64,000 bases of DNA from assembly GCA_003342815.1 (NCBI GenBank), contig PTEX01000192.1:500825-564824 (forward strand). The letters are read 5' to 3'. This DNA is from Eudromia elegans (taxonomy: Eukaryota; Chordata; Aves; Tinamiformes; Tinamidae). Both the position numbers and the translations under genes were made by a program. Numbering within the stretch: position 1 is the stretch's first letter; the number at the start of each line of letters is the position of its first letter. The notes below the pieces were generated by a model, which saw only the letters and a program-made list of their open reading frames with translations, ran no database searches and was not told the origin of the DNA. Positions 53,101 through 64,000 of the stretch are shown here, piece after piece.

Positions 53101-56069
53101 AGCTGCAGAGCATATGTGGGAACACAGTGGCAGGCACGATTCCTGGCAGGATACATTACCTGAAAAGAGTTGTGCCTGTCCTGTCCCACATATTTGGATT
53201 ATTTACTCTGCTTTAAAAAAATTTTAAAAAACTTACAGTGTAGTGGCATATTTTCAAGTAGGTATGCATGTAAACTGAATATCCTGAAAGCAGCATGCAA
53301 ACAAAGATAATGCTTTTTTTATAGTCTACATTTGTTCAAAACTTACCACAAAACCAGAATCATTGTTATGATTGTTGTTGCAAAACCTTGTTCTCCACAT
53401 ATTTTATGGTCCCTAAGTTCACTGTTATTAGTCTTTCAGTTTTCGCCTTCAAGAAATAAAGGAAAAGCCTCAGAATTTAGCAGCAGTCATCAGATCTTTG
53501 GCTTTTGCTGAGACTTTTCACTTGCAAGTAAAAAACTCATGATGATTTTTTGAGAAAAGATGATTAGGTGGTTACTATTTGGAAAGCTTTCTGAAAATTC
53601 CCACTCTTTAAGCAAAGCCTCTAATCCATTCATATTAAACTCACACAATTACTGTGCATGAGTCTTCCAAAACATTTCCAAAATAAATTAAACAGAAAAA
53701 GCCTCTCATATTTGAAGAAAATATGATGGATACAAGCACCTGGACTTTAAGACTTCCTGCTTCTCCTAAAGGCATTCTATATAATGCTACAAAATTTAGA
53801 TCTTCCCATAGCCCAAATATAAAACTGACTTTAATCTTTTTCTATTAAATTTGTGTAATTCAGAGAAGGCACATAATTTATTTGTTTTTATAGGGTAGTT
53901 TTAAAAACTGGTAGGTTAAGTATGACCAAGCCATAAACTAGATAGCAAACATGCTGTTAAACTGGTTTTGATTCATGACAGCTTACATGATGCCAAAGCA
54001 TGGTTTAAGAAACAACATGTGTTGAGAACAAGGAGAAATTTGGATGTGGATATGGGGTTTAAGTAGGTTTTAATTTGGTGAATGCAAGGCATGTCTTGTA
54101 GTTTAGCTGACACTTCGGTCAGAAAATAGTCTCTGAACAGTATATTAATTCAAGCTTTTATTGTGTGTTAGAACTATTCATTCATAGGTGTATGCAGAGA
54201 ATGAGAATACATTTTACAGTTGTGGAGATTAAAATCAATCTTCTGTTTAACCAAGATTATTTCTTAAGCAAAAACATGACAGCTTCTGGCCACATTAGTT
54301 CTTTAGTCTAACATTATCTAATTTATTCCTTTGTCTTTCATACAAGATGATTCTCATGCAATATTTCTAGAGAGAAATGAAATTGCATGATGTCAACTCA
54401 GTCTGGAATGACACATTTCTAGGCATTCAACTTTACAATTCTTTCTATTAAATGAAATTTTTACACTGAGAAACAACTATTTATTCCATAATGTTGGCTT
54501 AATTTCTGTTTTTATCATATGAAGAGGAATTCTGTAGTTCAATTTATGTTATAAAATACTCTGATTTTTCGTAATTAAGAGCTTTGTTTGTCAAATCATT
54601 GATGTTTGTACAGCACAGCAATGGAGAGAACCGTGCTTGCATACACATGGAAGATGCTCACAGAGAATGCAACTGCAGGTGGAGGATGTTTGCCCAAACT
54701 GTAATTTGCAGCAAAATCCAAGTTTATGTACTGGGCCTTCCCTATATAACATATATACATCCCAAGCATCCTTCTCTTCTTGCATTAGAGAAATCTTTCA
54801 TTCGAACAACCACCTCAGAACTATAAACCCATTTCCTGCTTCACTTAACACTATAGTCTTGTGTAATCAGGTGTCTGGGATTATCAAATTTGCATGTGGA
54901 GCAGGAGTATTTTCATTCTGGAACCTGGATGAAAGTTTGTGTGTGGAGTTTAAATGACCTTTCCACAAAAAGAAATAATCCACACAAGAAAATGTTTTTA
55001 GTCTTTTAGAGTTGTTGTTGTTTTTTGGGGTTTTTTTTGCCTATAATCAGGAGAAAGACTGTGTTTATATACTTTTTTTGATTCTTAGTCCTTAAAGAAA
55101 CAAGTGAAAGCTGCCTGATACCCTTTTGCACTGTGCTTTTAGAGGGAGAAGATGCTCACTACAAAGCCTTTGCTTTAGTCTGTGCAAGCAGAGCTCTTGC
55201 ATGAACTGAATTAACCTCTACTGCTTTCGAATATATACAGAAATGTATATATTACATTTACAGAAATGTAAATACATGTATAAAATGGGTTAATTATAGT
55301 CAATGAACAACACAATGTCTTCCTATAGGTGTCCTTAAAATATGGAGAAGTCTGCCTACAACTTAATGCATTTAACTGAGGGAAATTAGTCTTCCTTAAC
55401 TGAAAAGTTAAATTGATGATAGTCTCCCATAAATGAGTGCAATCTTCAGAACTGCCTATAACAAAACCCATTTTTTGTGATAGGGTTGAAGAATGCCTCG
55501 CCTCTCCTAAAATCTGTTCTGGGACTCCCCCATCCCTTCATTAAACTAAGCAACTTGGATTGTTCTCCCTGATGTCTCTTTGTGATTCTTGTCAATGCTC
55601 ATTGTGCAGACAGCCTTCTGAAAACAGAAATCAAAGCTAAAAAACCTCACCCATGCCCTTTTTTCAAGCTAACAAAAAGCAGGTGTTTTTTTTGTTTTAT
55701 TTTTTCTTGTGGTTTGAAATATACTAATATATATATATTTCATTTCTCATAGGACATACCTTTGTGGCACACTTTTTAGTACTTTCTTAATCGCCTAAAT
55801 TTCTTTAATATCTGTTTTTATAACTGTAACACATGGACAAGCTTTAAAGGTCTTCCTTCACTGGAACATTAAAATTCTGATTCTGTACTGCAATGAAAAT
55901 TGTACGTGGAATAAACTGAATTTACTCTTATAAAAAAAATTATAATCAGAATATAGATAGAGTAACTTAAGCCCGTATTTCCCTGAAGTGATCATATGAG
56001 TGTCCCCTCCTTCCTCCTTTGCATTGTGTTTAATTCCTTAAACTCTTCAATGTGTGTGCTTCACAACAC
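47121..56069. other. Long non-coding stretch with simple repeats and candidate conserved segments
   Basis: About 9 kb with no supported gene. It contains a 17-bp direct repeat (TTGGATCCCATCCTGTG at 47,945 and 47,977), an AT-dinucleotide-rich block (48,729-48,838), a T run (51,880-51,897), a 14-bp tandem pair (AGTTTCAGTGAACA at 52,471 and 52,486) and a short TA run near 55,725-55,740. Two segments, 50,430-50,640 and 51,530-51,760, combine octamer, homeodomain and SOX-like motifs and little low-complexity sequence. They are noted as possible conserved non-coding elements only. Confidence 0.55.
48729..48838. repeat. TA-rich microsatellite-like block
   Basis: About 110 bp dominated by interrupted TATATA, ATACAT and ATATAC units. 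It looks like an old degenerate AT dinucleotide repeat. Confidence 0.8.
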
Positions 56070-56185
56070 TGATATGTAGTAATACTCAGCTTCACAGATG
56101 AAGACTGACAGGTCCACATCACAGAGAGGCATGACTTGTCCTTGAGATGATACACGAGGCTTTGGCAGAGAAGGAAATTGAAAAT
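56070..56185 (-). repeat. MIR-like (CORE-SINE) relic, minus orientation
   Basis: The plus strand reads TTCACAGATGAAGACTGACA, then CACAGAGAGGCATGACTTGTC, written here in parts: CACAGAGAGG followed by CATGACTTGTCC, and then TTTGGCAGAGAAGGAA. This is the order of a reverse-complemented MIR: TTTACAGATGAGGAAACTGA, CACAGAGAGGTTAAG, GACTTGCCCAAGG, TGGCAGAGC. Only 115 bp or so are recognisable and divergence is high. It is non-coding. Confidence 0.55.
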
Positions 56186-58744
56186 GTCTTTACAGATTCC
56201 AGATTAATACTATAAATACTGAAATATTTTATTTTAGCATATAAATTCACTTTCCCATTGAACTTCTGCAATAAAAACTTTTCATTAAAAATGCTTACCT
56301 GAAATTATGGGTGCTAGCTTGTTAGTGGGTTTTTTTTTAGCAATTGTTCTACTTGTCCAAGTGGTTATTCATGAAAAACTATGGAAGACATTCTGGCAGG
56401 AGGGTTGCTTTCAATAACTGAATTTAATGTATTGTGCCTTTAGATTGTGCCTATTTCTTGAGTTACACAGTTGCAAGTGTGAGAAGCCAATGTCTTCCCA
56501 AATGAGTAGATGAAAAATTCTTCTATGATCTATGACTTAAGTAATTTCATACATTCTTTTGTTTTAGCTTTCACTGGTGTAATGTAGCACAAGAAGAGTA
56601 AATAATTTCATAATAAAGTTATAAAGAAAAGCGGGGTTGGGAAAATTGCATCAATATAAAATTAATTATATTTTTAAGTCATCATACGTCTCTCATTTTA
56701 CAATAACAGCTGGTATATAGATCATTTTAAAATTTGCATTTCTTAAAAGCATCTTTGAATTTCACTCAACAGCAGCTTTATTCTTCTAAAGCAAAGCTTT
56801 TTAAGGATCATGATAAACTGCTTCTTGATCATTCTGTGTACAGTTCTGTTTTCTATCAAAATACTGTGCACAACTCGCTTGAATTAGGTTAAAATTTGTG
56901 GATTTTTTGGTAGGGTTTTTTTTTTTTTGGAATTTCATGAATATCTGTATCAGTCAGGGAACATAAATACCTTTAATTCTGAACATTCACACTCATAGTT
57001 TATAATATAAAAACTGATGGGCTAATTAATAGCGTGATTACTTATGAAAGAGAAGTCTTATGTTTTCTGATTTGAAAACCACATATTCACAAAATAACCT
57101 GAAATGCAGTATCCTTTGTTTATAAGATACTATATTGTTTATATCCACTATCATTTGTTAATTTTAGAAGATTTTTTCTGAGTTAGTTTTAATAATTCTT
57201 CTATTTTTCAATTATTCGTTTGGTAGGTAAATCTTGAACAGATATTATATAAGCCAAAAATAATATTAAGTTAAAAATGAAATATAGTCTGCAGGAGAAA
57301 GGGAATTTTCTAGGTTATTTTCAGGCAAAGCTTATACAAGAGTGGAAATGACATGTGCTAAGGGTTTGCTCCATGACATTTATAGGGGAAAACTCTTCAG
57401 TTTGTAGTAAAGAGTTGTGTTCTTTTTGCCATCATGTTAGCAGTGTTATATGGACTTCCCTTGGACACTAGTAGCTGTTCTGTAGGTCATATTATCCTTT
57501 GTTGTCAAAAGGATTCAAACTTGTATCTACATCTTCTGGAGCAACAGATGACCAGTTCCTTGAAAGGTTTTGGCTCTCCAGTGGTGTTTGTGGTGATCCT
57601 CACTGAGAAAATATGCACGTTGTCCTATTTTTAAACTAAATATCCTTCAGCTAGAACTGGATCATAGCAGTAAAAGATGGCAGTGCAGAAATGATTCGTT
57701 CCTGCATTCTTCTATTCTCTCTTTTAACATCCACTTATGCAATTATTGAAATTCAGAGCTTAATGTGTCCTGTTATTTTCTGATTCGGAGAGTGTGATGG
57801 TCTTTGAAGTGGTTTAATAACTTATTTTTTGGCTTTTTTTTTCTTGGTATAAGTTTAATATTTTCTAAGATCTCACAGGCGAAATGCACTGAATCCAGCA
57901 AATATTTGCGTTATGATAAACTACTACAGAAGTTTCAGTTCTTGGAGATGTTATTCTGCACTGAGAGAGTGAGTAGGTGGTACCACAGATATGTTTAATT
58001 TGCAGTAAAGATTTTCCAGTACAATTATTCTGTTATTTTTCTCACATTATCATTTTATAATACATATCTTTTCTGAGATAAAACTCAAAAAGTACCCTTT
58101 CTTTATTTACTTTTTCCTCATTTCACATTTCTGTTTTTTTGTTTAATGCTGTGAGGAAGTAGGGAAAGTTGCACACTCTAAATTTGAATCAATTCTGTAG
58201 TAACAGCATTCATATGTAATAATTCTTGTATTTTGTACAATTATGCAATTATAAAATGTGTATTGTTGTAACAAAAAGGCTTTTCTAGCTGTTCTGGAAA
58301 AGACTAATTTTTTCTCTGGAATTCTTATCTCTTTATCTCAGTTTCTGTAATCAGTTGTTAAAATAATACTTTAGAGAGATGTTTTTCTCTCTGATGATCC
58401 ATAAAGCATCCAACTTGACCAAATTATTGTTTAATAAGCTTGTCATAAGAACCTAAGTCTCATTAGTCACCATAAAATAGTTTGATATTCACTGGTGCAG
58501 AAAGCACAGTTCAGACTTTTACTGTCATATATGAGAATTTAAGGTTGATGATTTTGAAAAATATGATAAAGGCTGCTCTTCTTTAAAGAGAAAAAAAAAA
58601 CTCATCTAAGGAACTTATTCATTAAAATTATTTCTGATAAACTAATTTGTATTTAATAGCTCTTTTTCCTTTTTTTTCCCATTATTACATACAGTTAAGT
58701 ATTTGATTGAAACCTGAGTTATGTGGGAGGTTTCTGAAGTTGTT
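56186..58744. other. Non-coding stretch, nothing recognised
   Basis: Very AT-rich DNA with short T and A runs. Two short plus-strand frames (57,434-57,634 and 57,804-57,998) show no family resemblance. No repeat family is recognised. Confidence 0.55.
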
Positions 58745-60235
58745 GAATCATAGAATCATAGAATCATAGAATGGCTAGGGTTGGAAGGGACCTCTAGAGG
58801 TCATCTAGTCCAACCCCCCTGCACACGCAGGGTTCCCTAGAGCATGTGGCACAGGGTGATGTCCAGGCGGGTTTTGAAGATCTCCAGAGAAGGAGACTCC
58901 ACCACCTCTCTGGGCAGCCTGTTCCAGTGCTTTGTCACCCTCACCGTTAAGAAATTCTTCCTCAAGTTCCTGTGGAACTTTTGGTGCCTCGATTTTTGGC
59001 CATTTCCCCTAGTTCTATCACTGGCCACCACTGAGAAGAGGCCAGCCCCCTCCTCCTCACTCCCTGTCTTGAGATATTTATATACATTGATCACATCCCC
59101 TCTCAGTCTTCTCTTCTCCAGGCTGAAGAGGCCCAGCTCTCGCAGCCTTTCTTCATAGGGCAGATGTTCCAGACCCCTAATCATCTTCGTGGCCCTGCGC
59201 TGGACTCTCTCTAGCAGCTCCACATCCCTCCTGCACTGGGGAGCCCAGAACTGCACCCAGTACTCGAGGTGCGGCCACACCAGGGCTGAGTAGAGGGGCA
59301 GAATCACCTCCCTCGACCTGCTGGAGACGCTCTGCTTAATGCACCCCAAGATCCCATTGGCCTTCTTGGCCACGAGGGCACACTGCTGCCTCATGGTCAA
59401 CTTGTCGTCCACCATGACGCCCAGGTCCCTCTCTGCAGGGCTGCTCTCCAGGAGGTCGGTCCCCAGCCTGTAGGCATGTCTAGGGTTATTCCTCCCCAGG
59501 TGTAGGACCCTACACTTGCCCTTGTTGAACTTCATGAGGTTACTCGCCGCCCAGCTGTCCAGTCTGTCCAGGTCCCTCTGGATGGCAGCGCAGCCCTCAG
59601 GGCTGTCAGCTGTTCCTCCCAGCTTAGTATCATCAGCAAACTTGCTGAGGGAGCACTCCATCCCTTCATCTAGGTCGTTAATGAATAAATTGAACAGGAC
59701 CGGACCAAGGACTGACCCCTGGGGGACACCACCATCCACAGGCCTCCAGCTGGACTCGGCACTGCTGATTACTACTCTCTGGGCCCTGTCATTCAGCCAG
59801 TTCCTAATCCACCTCACTGTCCACTCATCTAACCCACTCTTCTGGAGCTTGCCCAGGAGGATGCCGTGAGGGACGGTGTCAAAAGCCTTACTGAAGTCCA
59901 GATAGATGACATCCACCGCTCTGCCCTCATCTATCCATCTAGTCACCCCATCGTAGAAGGCTATCAGGTTAATCAAGCACGATCTCCCCTTGGTGAACCC
60001 ATGCTGGCTACTCCTGAGCACCTTCTTCTCCTTCATGTGCCTGGAAACAGCAGCCAGGATGACCTGCTCCTTCACCTTCCCAGGGACAGAGGTCAGGCTC
60101 ACCGGCCTGTAGTTGCCCGGCTCCTCCTTCTTGCCTTTTTTGAAGACCGGGGTGACATTGGCTTTCCTCCAGTCCTCCGGCACCTCCCCCGTTCTCCAGG
60201 ACCTTTCAAAGATGATAGTTGGAAGTGCTGTCCTC
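58745..60235 (-). mobile_element. 5'-truncated CR1 LINE with an open reverse transcriptase frame
   Basis: A non-LTR retrotransposon of about 1.49 kb. It ends at the low-coordinate side with three CATAGAAT tail units (58,745-58,772, minus-strand reading ATTCTATG) after a typical CR1 3' UTR. The high-coordinate boundary is approximate: recognisable CR1 protein starts near residue 8 of the frame ([16 protein letters not shown]) and the sequence beyond is unlike CR1. The 5' UTR, first ORF and endonuclease are missing, so it was dead on arrival through 5' truncation, the normal fate of CR1 copies. It is GC- and CpG-richer than the surrounding DNA. Confidence 0.97.
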
Positions 60236-60243
60236 CTTCGCAC
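58837..60243 (-). CDS. CR1 ORF2 C-terminal part: reverse transcriptase (partial, 468 codons)
   Basis: This is the remaining pol-like frame of the CR1 copy. Intact ORF2 encodes an endonuclease plus reverse transcriptase that copies CR1 RNA into the genome by target-primed reverse transcription. Here the endonuclease and the N-terminal part of the polymerase are absent. Visible motifs are [20 protein letters not shown] (about residues 31-50), the palm aspartate block [12 protein letters not shown] (115-126), [19 protein letters not shown] (173-191) and the catalytic KFADD (201-205). The thumb and C-terminal region end in [12 protein letters not shown] and [11 protein letters not shown] with a natural stop. 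There is no frameshift or internal stop. The assigned start codon falls in or next to the non-CR1 junction sequence, so it is not a biological start. Expression is not expected without a promoter; the frame is a partial, non-autonomous relic. The plus-strand frames across it are antisense shadows. Confidence 0.93.
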   Translation of the reverse strand: MRRRTALPTIIFERSWRTGEVPEDWRKANVTPVFKKGKKEEPGNYRPVSLTSVPGKVKEQVILAAVSRHMKEKKVLRSSQHGFTKGRSCLINLIAFYDGVTRWIDEGRAVDVIYLDFSKAFDTVPHGILLGKLQKSGLDEWTVRWIRNWLNDRAQRVVISSAESSWRPVDGGVPQGSVLGPVLFNLFINDLDEGMECSLSKFADDTKLGGTADSPEGCAAIQRDLDRLDSWAASNLMKFNKGKCRVLHLGRNNPRHAYRLGTDLLESSPAERDLGVMVDDKLTMRQQCALVAKKANGILGCIKQSVSSRSREVILPLYSALVWPHLEYWVQFWAPQCRRDVELLERVQRRATKMIRGLEHLPYEERLRELGLFSLEKRRLRGDVINVYKYLKTGSEEEGAGLFSVVASDRTRGNGQKSRHQKFHRNLRKNFLTVRVTKHWNRLPREVVESPSLEIFKTRLDITLCHML

Positions 60244-62033
60244 ATCATGAATGATCAGCTACACTTATGAAGAGTGGTTCGTTCTATCTCAGTGGAGAAT
60301 TTTGCCTACTCAATGCTCATTGTCTGGATATATTACAATAAACATTGGATTTCACATTCCCATAACGTGTGAACCCCAGTTAATCCAGCAATGAAAGTTG
60401 TGCTTCATCTTCTGAAACAAGCTCATTATGAAAAATGTAAATAACTCCTTGTCTAAGTGCTCTGTGTGCATGTTAACTTTTGCTCTAATGATGCTTATTG
60501 TCTCATTTGTTTAACTTTGTGGGGGTTTTTAAAATATAAATTCATGATACCCAATTTTTCTTCCATCTTAAACTTAATCATTAAGATTAGTATTTTACAA
60601 CAGCTTCCTTACAGTAAAGATTACCTTCCACATTAGTACTTATAAGCAGTATCATCATCAGGCAGCGGCCCTCCAAAAAGTGTCTTCCTATGGGTCTGGA
60701 AAGGTTCTCCTATGAGCATGGCATATGGCGAGGAGCTTGCAGGCACAGCCTCCTCTTTTTGGAGGCTATCTCATGCCTTGTCTCTTTCACTGAGTTAATG
60801 ACAAACTGGGAATAAGAAATACACTTAAGAGAAAGGAAAGGGCATTAGAGGAAAGAAGATACTTGAGAGAGAAATGCAGAGGAAGAACCAGAGAAAGTGG
60901 TTCCCAGTTTGAGCACAAGCATTTGCCAAGGTATTCCTCTCAAATCCTGTGATTTCTGCTATACCTCTGCCAGGATGGGAGCTGCTCTCATTTCCTTCCC
61001 CACTTCACCCCCCCTGTCAGAGGTTGCTTGCTCCCAGAATATGGAGAAGCTTCAGCATTGCCTGTTAGATGTTGTATTATAGATCTCTTTGATCTCCACT
61101 TGGCTGTTCCTCATTAGAAGAGCATGTTTTGTTTAAGTAGAGATGAGATTATTCATAAGTAATTCAGTGCCACTGAGAGAATAATCAATCATAGGAACAT
61201 TAAATTTTCATTAAACATGTTAAGTGTAACCTGACAGTCAAATGGTCTCCAATCATATGGGTATTGTTACGATATTACTTTAAGTAACAGATGAAAGCTG
61301 GATTAGGTGGCAAAGAATACTTTACATTGCTTAAGATAAAGGATAAAAGTGGGATATTTTTCCATTAACATTCACTCTACAGGGATCCTTGATTACTTGC
61401 AAAGCCATCTGCACTTCTAGATATATTGCAAGTTCGGAGCGAGCAGTAGTACATGCGAGATGAGAGCAGACTGGAGCTGTGTAGGCCAAGAAAAATCAGA
61501 TGAACTGATTTTCATGGAGTATTACACATCTTGTCACTCCTGTAGGCCTAAGAACATCACACATCATTGCCCTTTGCATTCTGTTCTCCATAACCTTTCA
61601 TGGATTACTCTGCCTTTCTTGTAATGATTTTAACATGATGTCCCCCTCCTCCAGTCCTGTAATATTGACCCTTAACATGAAAATTTCTAGGTGTTGGCCT
61701 CCCCAACCTCATTCTCATCTTCACATCCATGTTTTACCTCCTCTATCCCTGTTGTCCATGACTTCAGGTCTCTTCTAATGCACATATTCAACTAGTTCAT
61801 AGTCTGTACTTCCCTCATAGCTGTTACTCTATTCTCAGTTTTCCAAGTATTCCAGCCCGTTTTCATTCTTTTGCTCGGTACCTTCTACATGTTGCTTGCT
61901 CTCCTGCTGGTCTGTCTCCTCCCTATCCTCCTCCCTCCTGTTATCTTTTTGCCTGCTTAGTTTCCTCAGACCATTGCTCCTCCACTCTACCTCCACTCCT
62001 TCTCCTGTTTGCAGTTGCGGGTTTATCTAGGGC
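60236..62033. other. Non-coding stretch; pyrimidine-rich toward its end
   Basis: No gene recognised. An 11-bp inverted pair (CCTCCAAAAAG at 60,670-60,680 and its complement at 60,755-60,765) could form a weak stem over a 74-nt loop. From about 61,610 to 62,010 the plus strand is unusually C- and T-rich, with many CCTCC and CTCC units, ending beside the probable assembly artefact. Confidence 0.5.
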
Positions 62034-62120
62034 TTTTTTTTTTTTTTTTTTTTTTTTTTCTGCATACGAGATGGTAGCGTGACTGGAGGACAGTTGTTTG
62101 CCAATTAGCCCTTTCCCGGA
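62034..62120. other. Probable sequencing-adapter artefact (poly-T plus indexed-adapter-like sequence)
   Basis: A run of 26 T (62,034-62,059) is followed by GCATACGAGAT (62,062-62,072), then six bases GGTAGC (62,073-62,078), then GTGACTGGAG (62,079-62,088). This is the order of the Illumina indexed (P7-side) adapter primer: GCATACGAGAT, a 6-base index, GTGACTGGAG. Read on the minus strand it is CTCCAGTCAC, index, ATCTCGTATGC and then poly-A, exactly what read-through past a short insert gives. The bases up to the N run resemble the inner adapter only poorly, as expected from low-quality read ends. Its position against an N gap fits a badly filled gap. It is most likely not genomic. Confidence 0.85.
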
Positions 62121-62149
62121 NNNNNNNNNNNNNNNNNNNNNNNNNNNNN
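62121..62149. other. Assembly gap (29 N)
   Basis: Twenty-nine undetermined bases. The sequence on its low-coordinate side looks like adapter read-through, so the true genomic distance across this gap is unknown. Confidence 0.99.
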
Positions 62150-62357
62150 TCTCAGGGCAAATAGTAGATAAAGTTTTCATGTAGGAAATTACACTGCTGT
62201 ACATGCCTTGGTGGTAGTGCTGAGCAGAGACTGTCCTCAGTTTATGCAGCCAGGTCTTGTGGACGGCTACATCTTCCAAACAGAGCTTTTCTGACATATC
62301 ACTAACATCATTAAGGCTGTGCTGGTTGATGGTGATGGCATTCCCAGAATCTTGCAA
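62150..62357 (-). other. Short protein-like minus-strand frame of unknown origin, cut by the gap
   Basis: About 69 codons are open on the minus strand up to the N run. The translation has mixed composition (segments ITINQHSLNDVSDMSEKLCL and HKTWLHKLRTVSAQHYHQG, and SSVISYMKTLSTICPE), unlike the lysine-, phenylalanine- and isoleucine-rich chance frames elsewhere in the window. I do not recognise a family. Upstream on the same strand, another frame has charged text (LLHDNLEKI) just before this one, which could mean a frameshifted gene relic, but that is weak. There is no clear splice acceptor or promoter. It could be a gene fragment, a decayed retrocopy, misplaced sequence at the gap, or chance. 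Confidence 0.25.
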
Positions 62358-64000
62358 TTGATCTTTTCAAGATTATCATGTAACAGCTGCATGCTGCGAT
62401 GCTCTTAATTTTCATGAAAGGTTTCAGTCAGACAGTTCTTGCCTAGACTGTTCTGCTGCTATTTATCTATCAAAACTGACGGACTACTTTTCAAAATGGG
62501 ATGTGTGTGTAAGTGACAAATCTTTCCCTGGTTTCTCTGATAAGTCAGTGTGTATTGTCAATCAGCCAAAATATGAGAGGAATCTGAGTTTTATTTTACA
62601 TTTGCTGCCAATCTCTTTGATTCTTATACGTCTGCTTAAGTACAGAAAATGATGTTATAAAAGCCCAGAAAAACTGATTAGCTATATTATGGTTGACTGC
62701 TGTCATAGATAACTACTGTAATGCAGCTATAGCATATAAAAAATATCAGTCCAGATTTTAAAAGCCTTTGGTAACTGATTTTGAGAACAACTCCAGACTA
62801 ATCTTTGTTCTTGAGTTCCATAGGAAAGAAATAAACACATCTTACCATTTGTAATCTGACAAGCTAGATACTTTCTGGTAAAAAAAAAAATACTTCATGT
62901 TGATCTTGATTCACCAAAATTAAGCAGAAACTGCTAATGTCTTAGAGAAGACTCCTATTGGCTTGCAGAGAACTCTTGCAGGAATTATATTAAAGATGGC
63001 AAAACAGGTTAGTTTCTGATGCAAAACACCTTGAAATAGCTAAGAAATCTAAAAAAGGTCATTTTAAGTTGAGCACTGCTGATCAATTCCCATGTGCTGG
63101 CCAAATTTCACCTTTAAATGAGATGAAAGCAGTTTTATAAAATGACCTCCACATAGCTTACACTCTCACATAATTATTTTTATAGGACAAAAAGCTTTTA
63201 TTTGCATGTGCAAACCAGATCCAGAGATTAACTGTCAATTGACACACTATCAGGCTAAGTGTTCTGAAGAACGCAGACTGGTCTAGTATCCCTATAAGGC
63301 TGTTTAAACCTATGCATCAAGCTCTGTCTCCTTGAGAAATTTCAGAGCTCTGGTGAATGCTACAATTTTTTTCCATAATCAGATTTTTTCAGTGAGCTGA
63401 AAACCTTGAGTTTCCTGGGACTGCTAAGAATTAATAAGGAGGTGAATGAACCCTGAGTACCCGATATTGCACAGCAAACTCTCTGCTAGTGCCTGCCCTG
63501 TGACTGTGAGATTATTCTGAACTCATACTTTTTACCTAATAAATACACTCTCAAATAATCAACAGGAAAAAGCTATTACTGCACCATTCCTAAAGACAAT
63601 TGTTTTTGAAAACTGAAAATGAGGACTTTTTTTGCACACTCTCATTGAAACGGATTGTGCAATTCAAGAACGTGCTACTTCATTTCCTTCCAGTTTGTTT
63701 TAGTGCTAACCTCCCCAGAGAGTTTACAAATGGTTATATGAGTGTCAGTTTGGGAAAGCAACAGAATTTCTGGTACCCTAGAGGCAATGAAGATGTCACA
63801 GCAGGTTCGATCATTACTGCTTCAAAAAATGTTACCAACTTTTGATGGATGACATTTCAGAGTGTAGGGTCATATCACTTACTTAATTTGATTTTGAGGA
63901 CAAAGAAAGGTGGACAAGATTTTTGCCTTTTGTTTATTTGTTTGATTAACAAATGCACTTCTAGTAGCATAGCCTAGCTTCCAGCATGTTTATCTTTTTA
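62358..64000. other. Non-coding stretch, nothing recognised
   Basis: AT-rich DNA to the end of the window. A short plus-strand frame at 63,600-63,845 shows no family resemblance. No repeat family or RNA gene is recognised. Confidence 0.55.

Noticed and set aside
58844-60270. Plus-strand open frames of 104-134 codons across the CR1 copy
   Set aside because: They are antisense shadows of the CR1 reverse transcriptase frame, which has clear motifs on the minus strand.
60670-60765. 11-bp inverted repeat as a possible transposon end or structured RNA
   Set aside because: The arms are short, the loop is 74 nt, there is no target-site duplication, and such pairs are expected by chance in a window this long.
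62034-62357. A processed retrocopy on the minus strand, with the A run as its poly-A tail
   Set aside because: The bases directly beside the A run match the indexed-adapter layout, and poly-A after an adapter is a sequencing artefact. There is also no polyadenylation signal near it.

Overview
This window looks like vertebrate, almost certainly avian, nuclear DNA. It is AT-rich and carries several CR1 LINE fragments. The best-preserved copies end in the 8-bp CR1 tail unit (ATTCTATG, or CATAGAAT on the other strand), which is typical of bird and other archosaur genomes. I found no supportable host protein-coding gene, rRNA, tRNA, CRISPR array, operon or prokaryotic feature. Most of the short open frames are chance frames in AT-rich non-coding DNA. 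The window is best read as a gene-poor intergenic or long-intron region.

Layout. 1-16,896: non-coding DNA with an ancient interspersed-repeat relic (about 3,369-3,500), two CR1 3' fragments (4,623-4,758 and 9,169-9,574), a purine-rich tract (7,369-7,470) and simple repeats. 16,897-17,254: a fairly young plus-strand CR1 3' end. 17,255-26,009: non-coding, with a conserved-looking stretch near 22.1-22.3 kb and an unexplained GC-richer block near 19.45-19.8 kb. 26,010-26,130: a MIR-like SINE relic. About 26,990-29,650: a badly decayed minus-strand Ty3/gypsy-type LTR retrotransposon fossil with recognisable gag-like and RNase H-like parts. 33-36 kb: two old CR1 pieces, one beside a GGGAT/GGAAT microsatellite. 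46,395-47,120: a very old CR1/L3-type LINE piece. 56,070-56,185: a second MIR-like relic. 58,745-60,235: the most intact element, a 5'-truncated CR1 whose reverse transcriptase frame is still open for 468 codons to its natural stop. 62,034-62,149: a probable assembly artefact, made of a homopolymer, a segment matching the arrangement of an Illumina indexed adapter, and a run of N. A short protein-like minus-strand frame of unknown origin abuts it.

There is no gene network to describe: the recognisable content is transposable-element debris of several ages in neutral-looking DNA. The observations most worth a second look are the adapter-like artefact at the N gap, the Ty3/gypsy fossil (a class scarce in birds), the open CR1 reverse transcriptase frame, and a few candidate conserved non-coding segments. 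I did not find convincing evidence for a new biological system.
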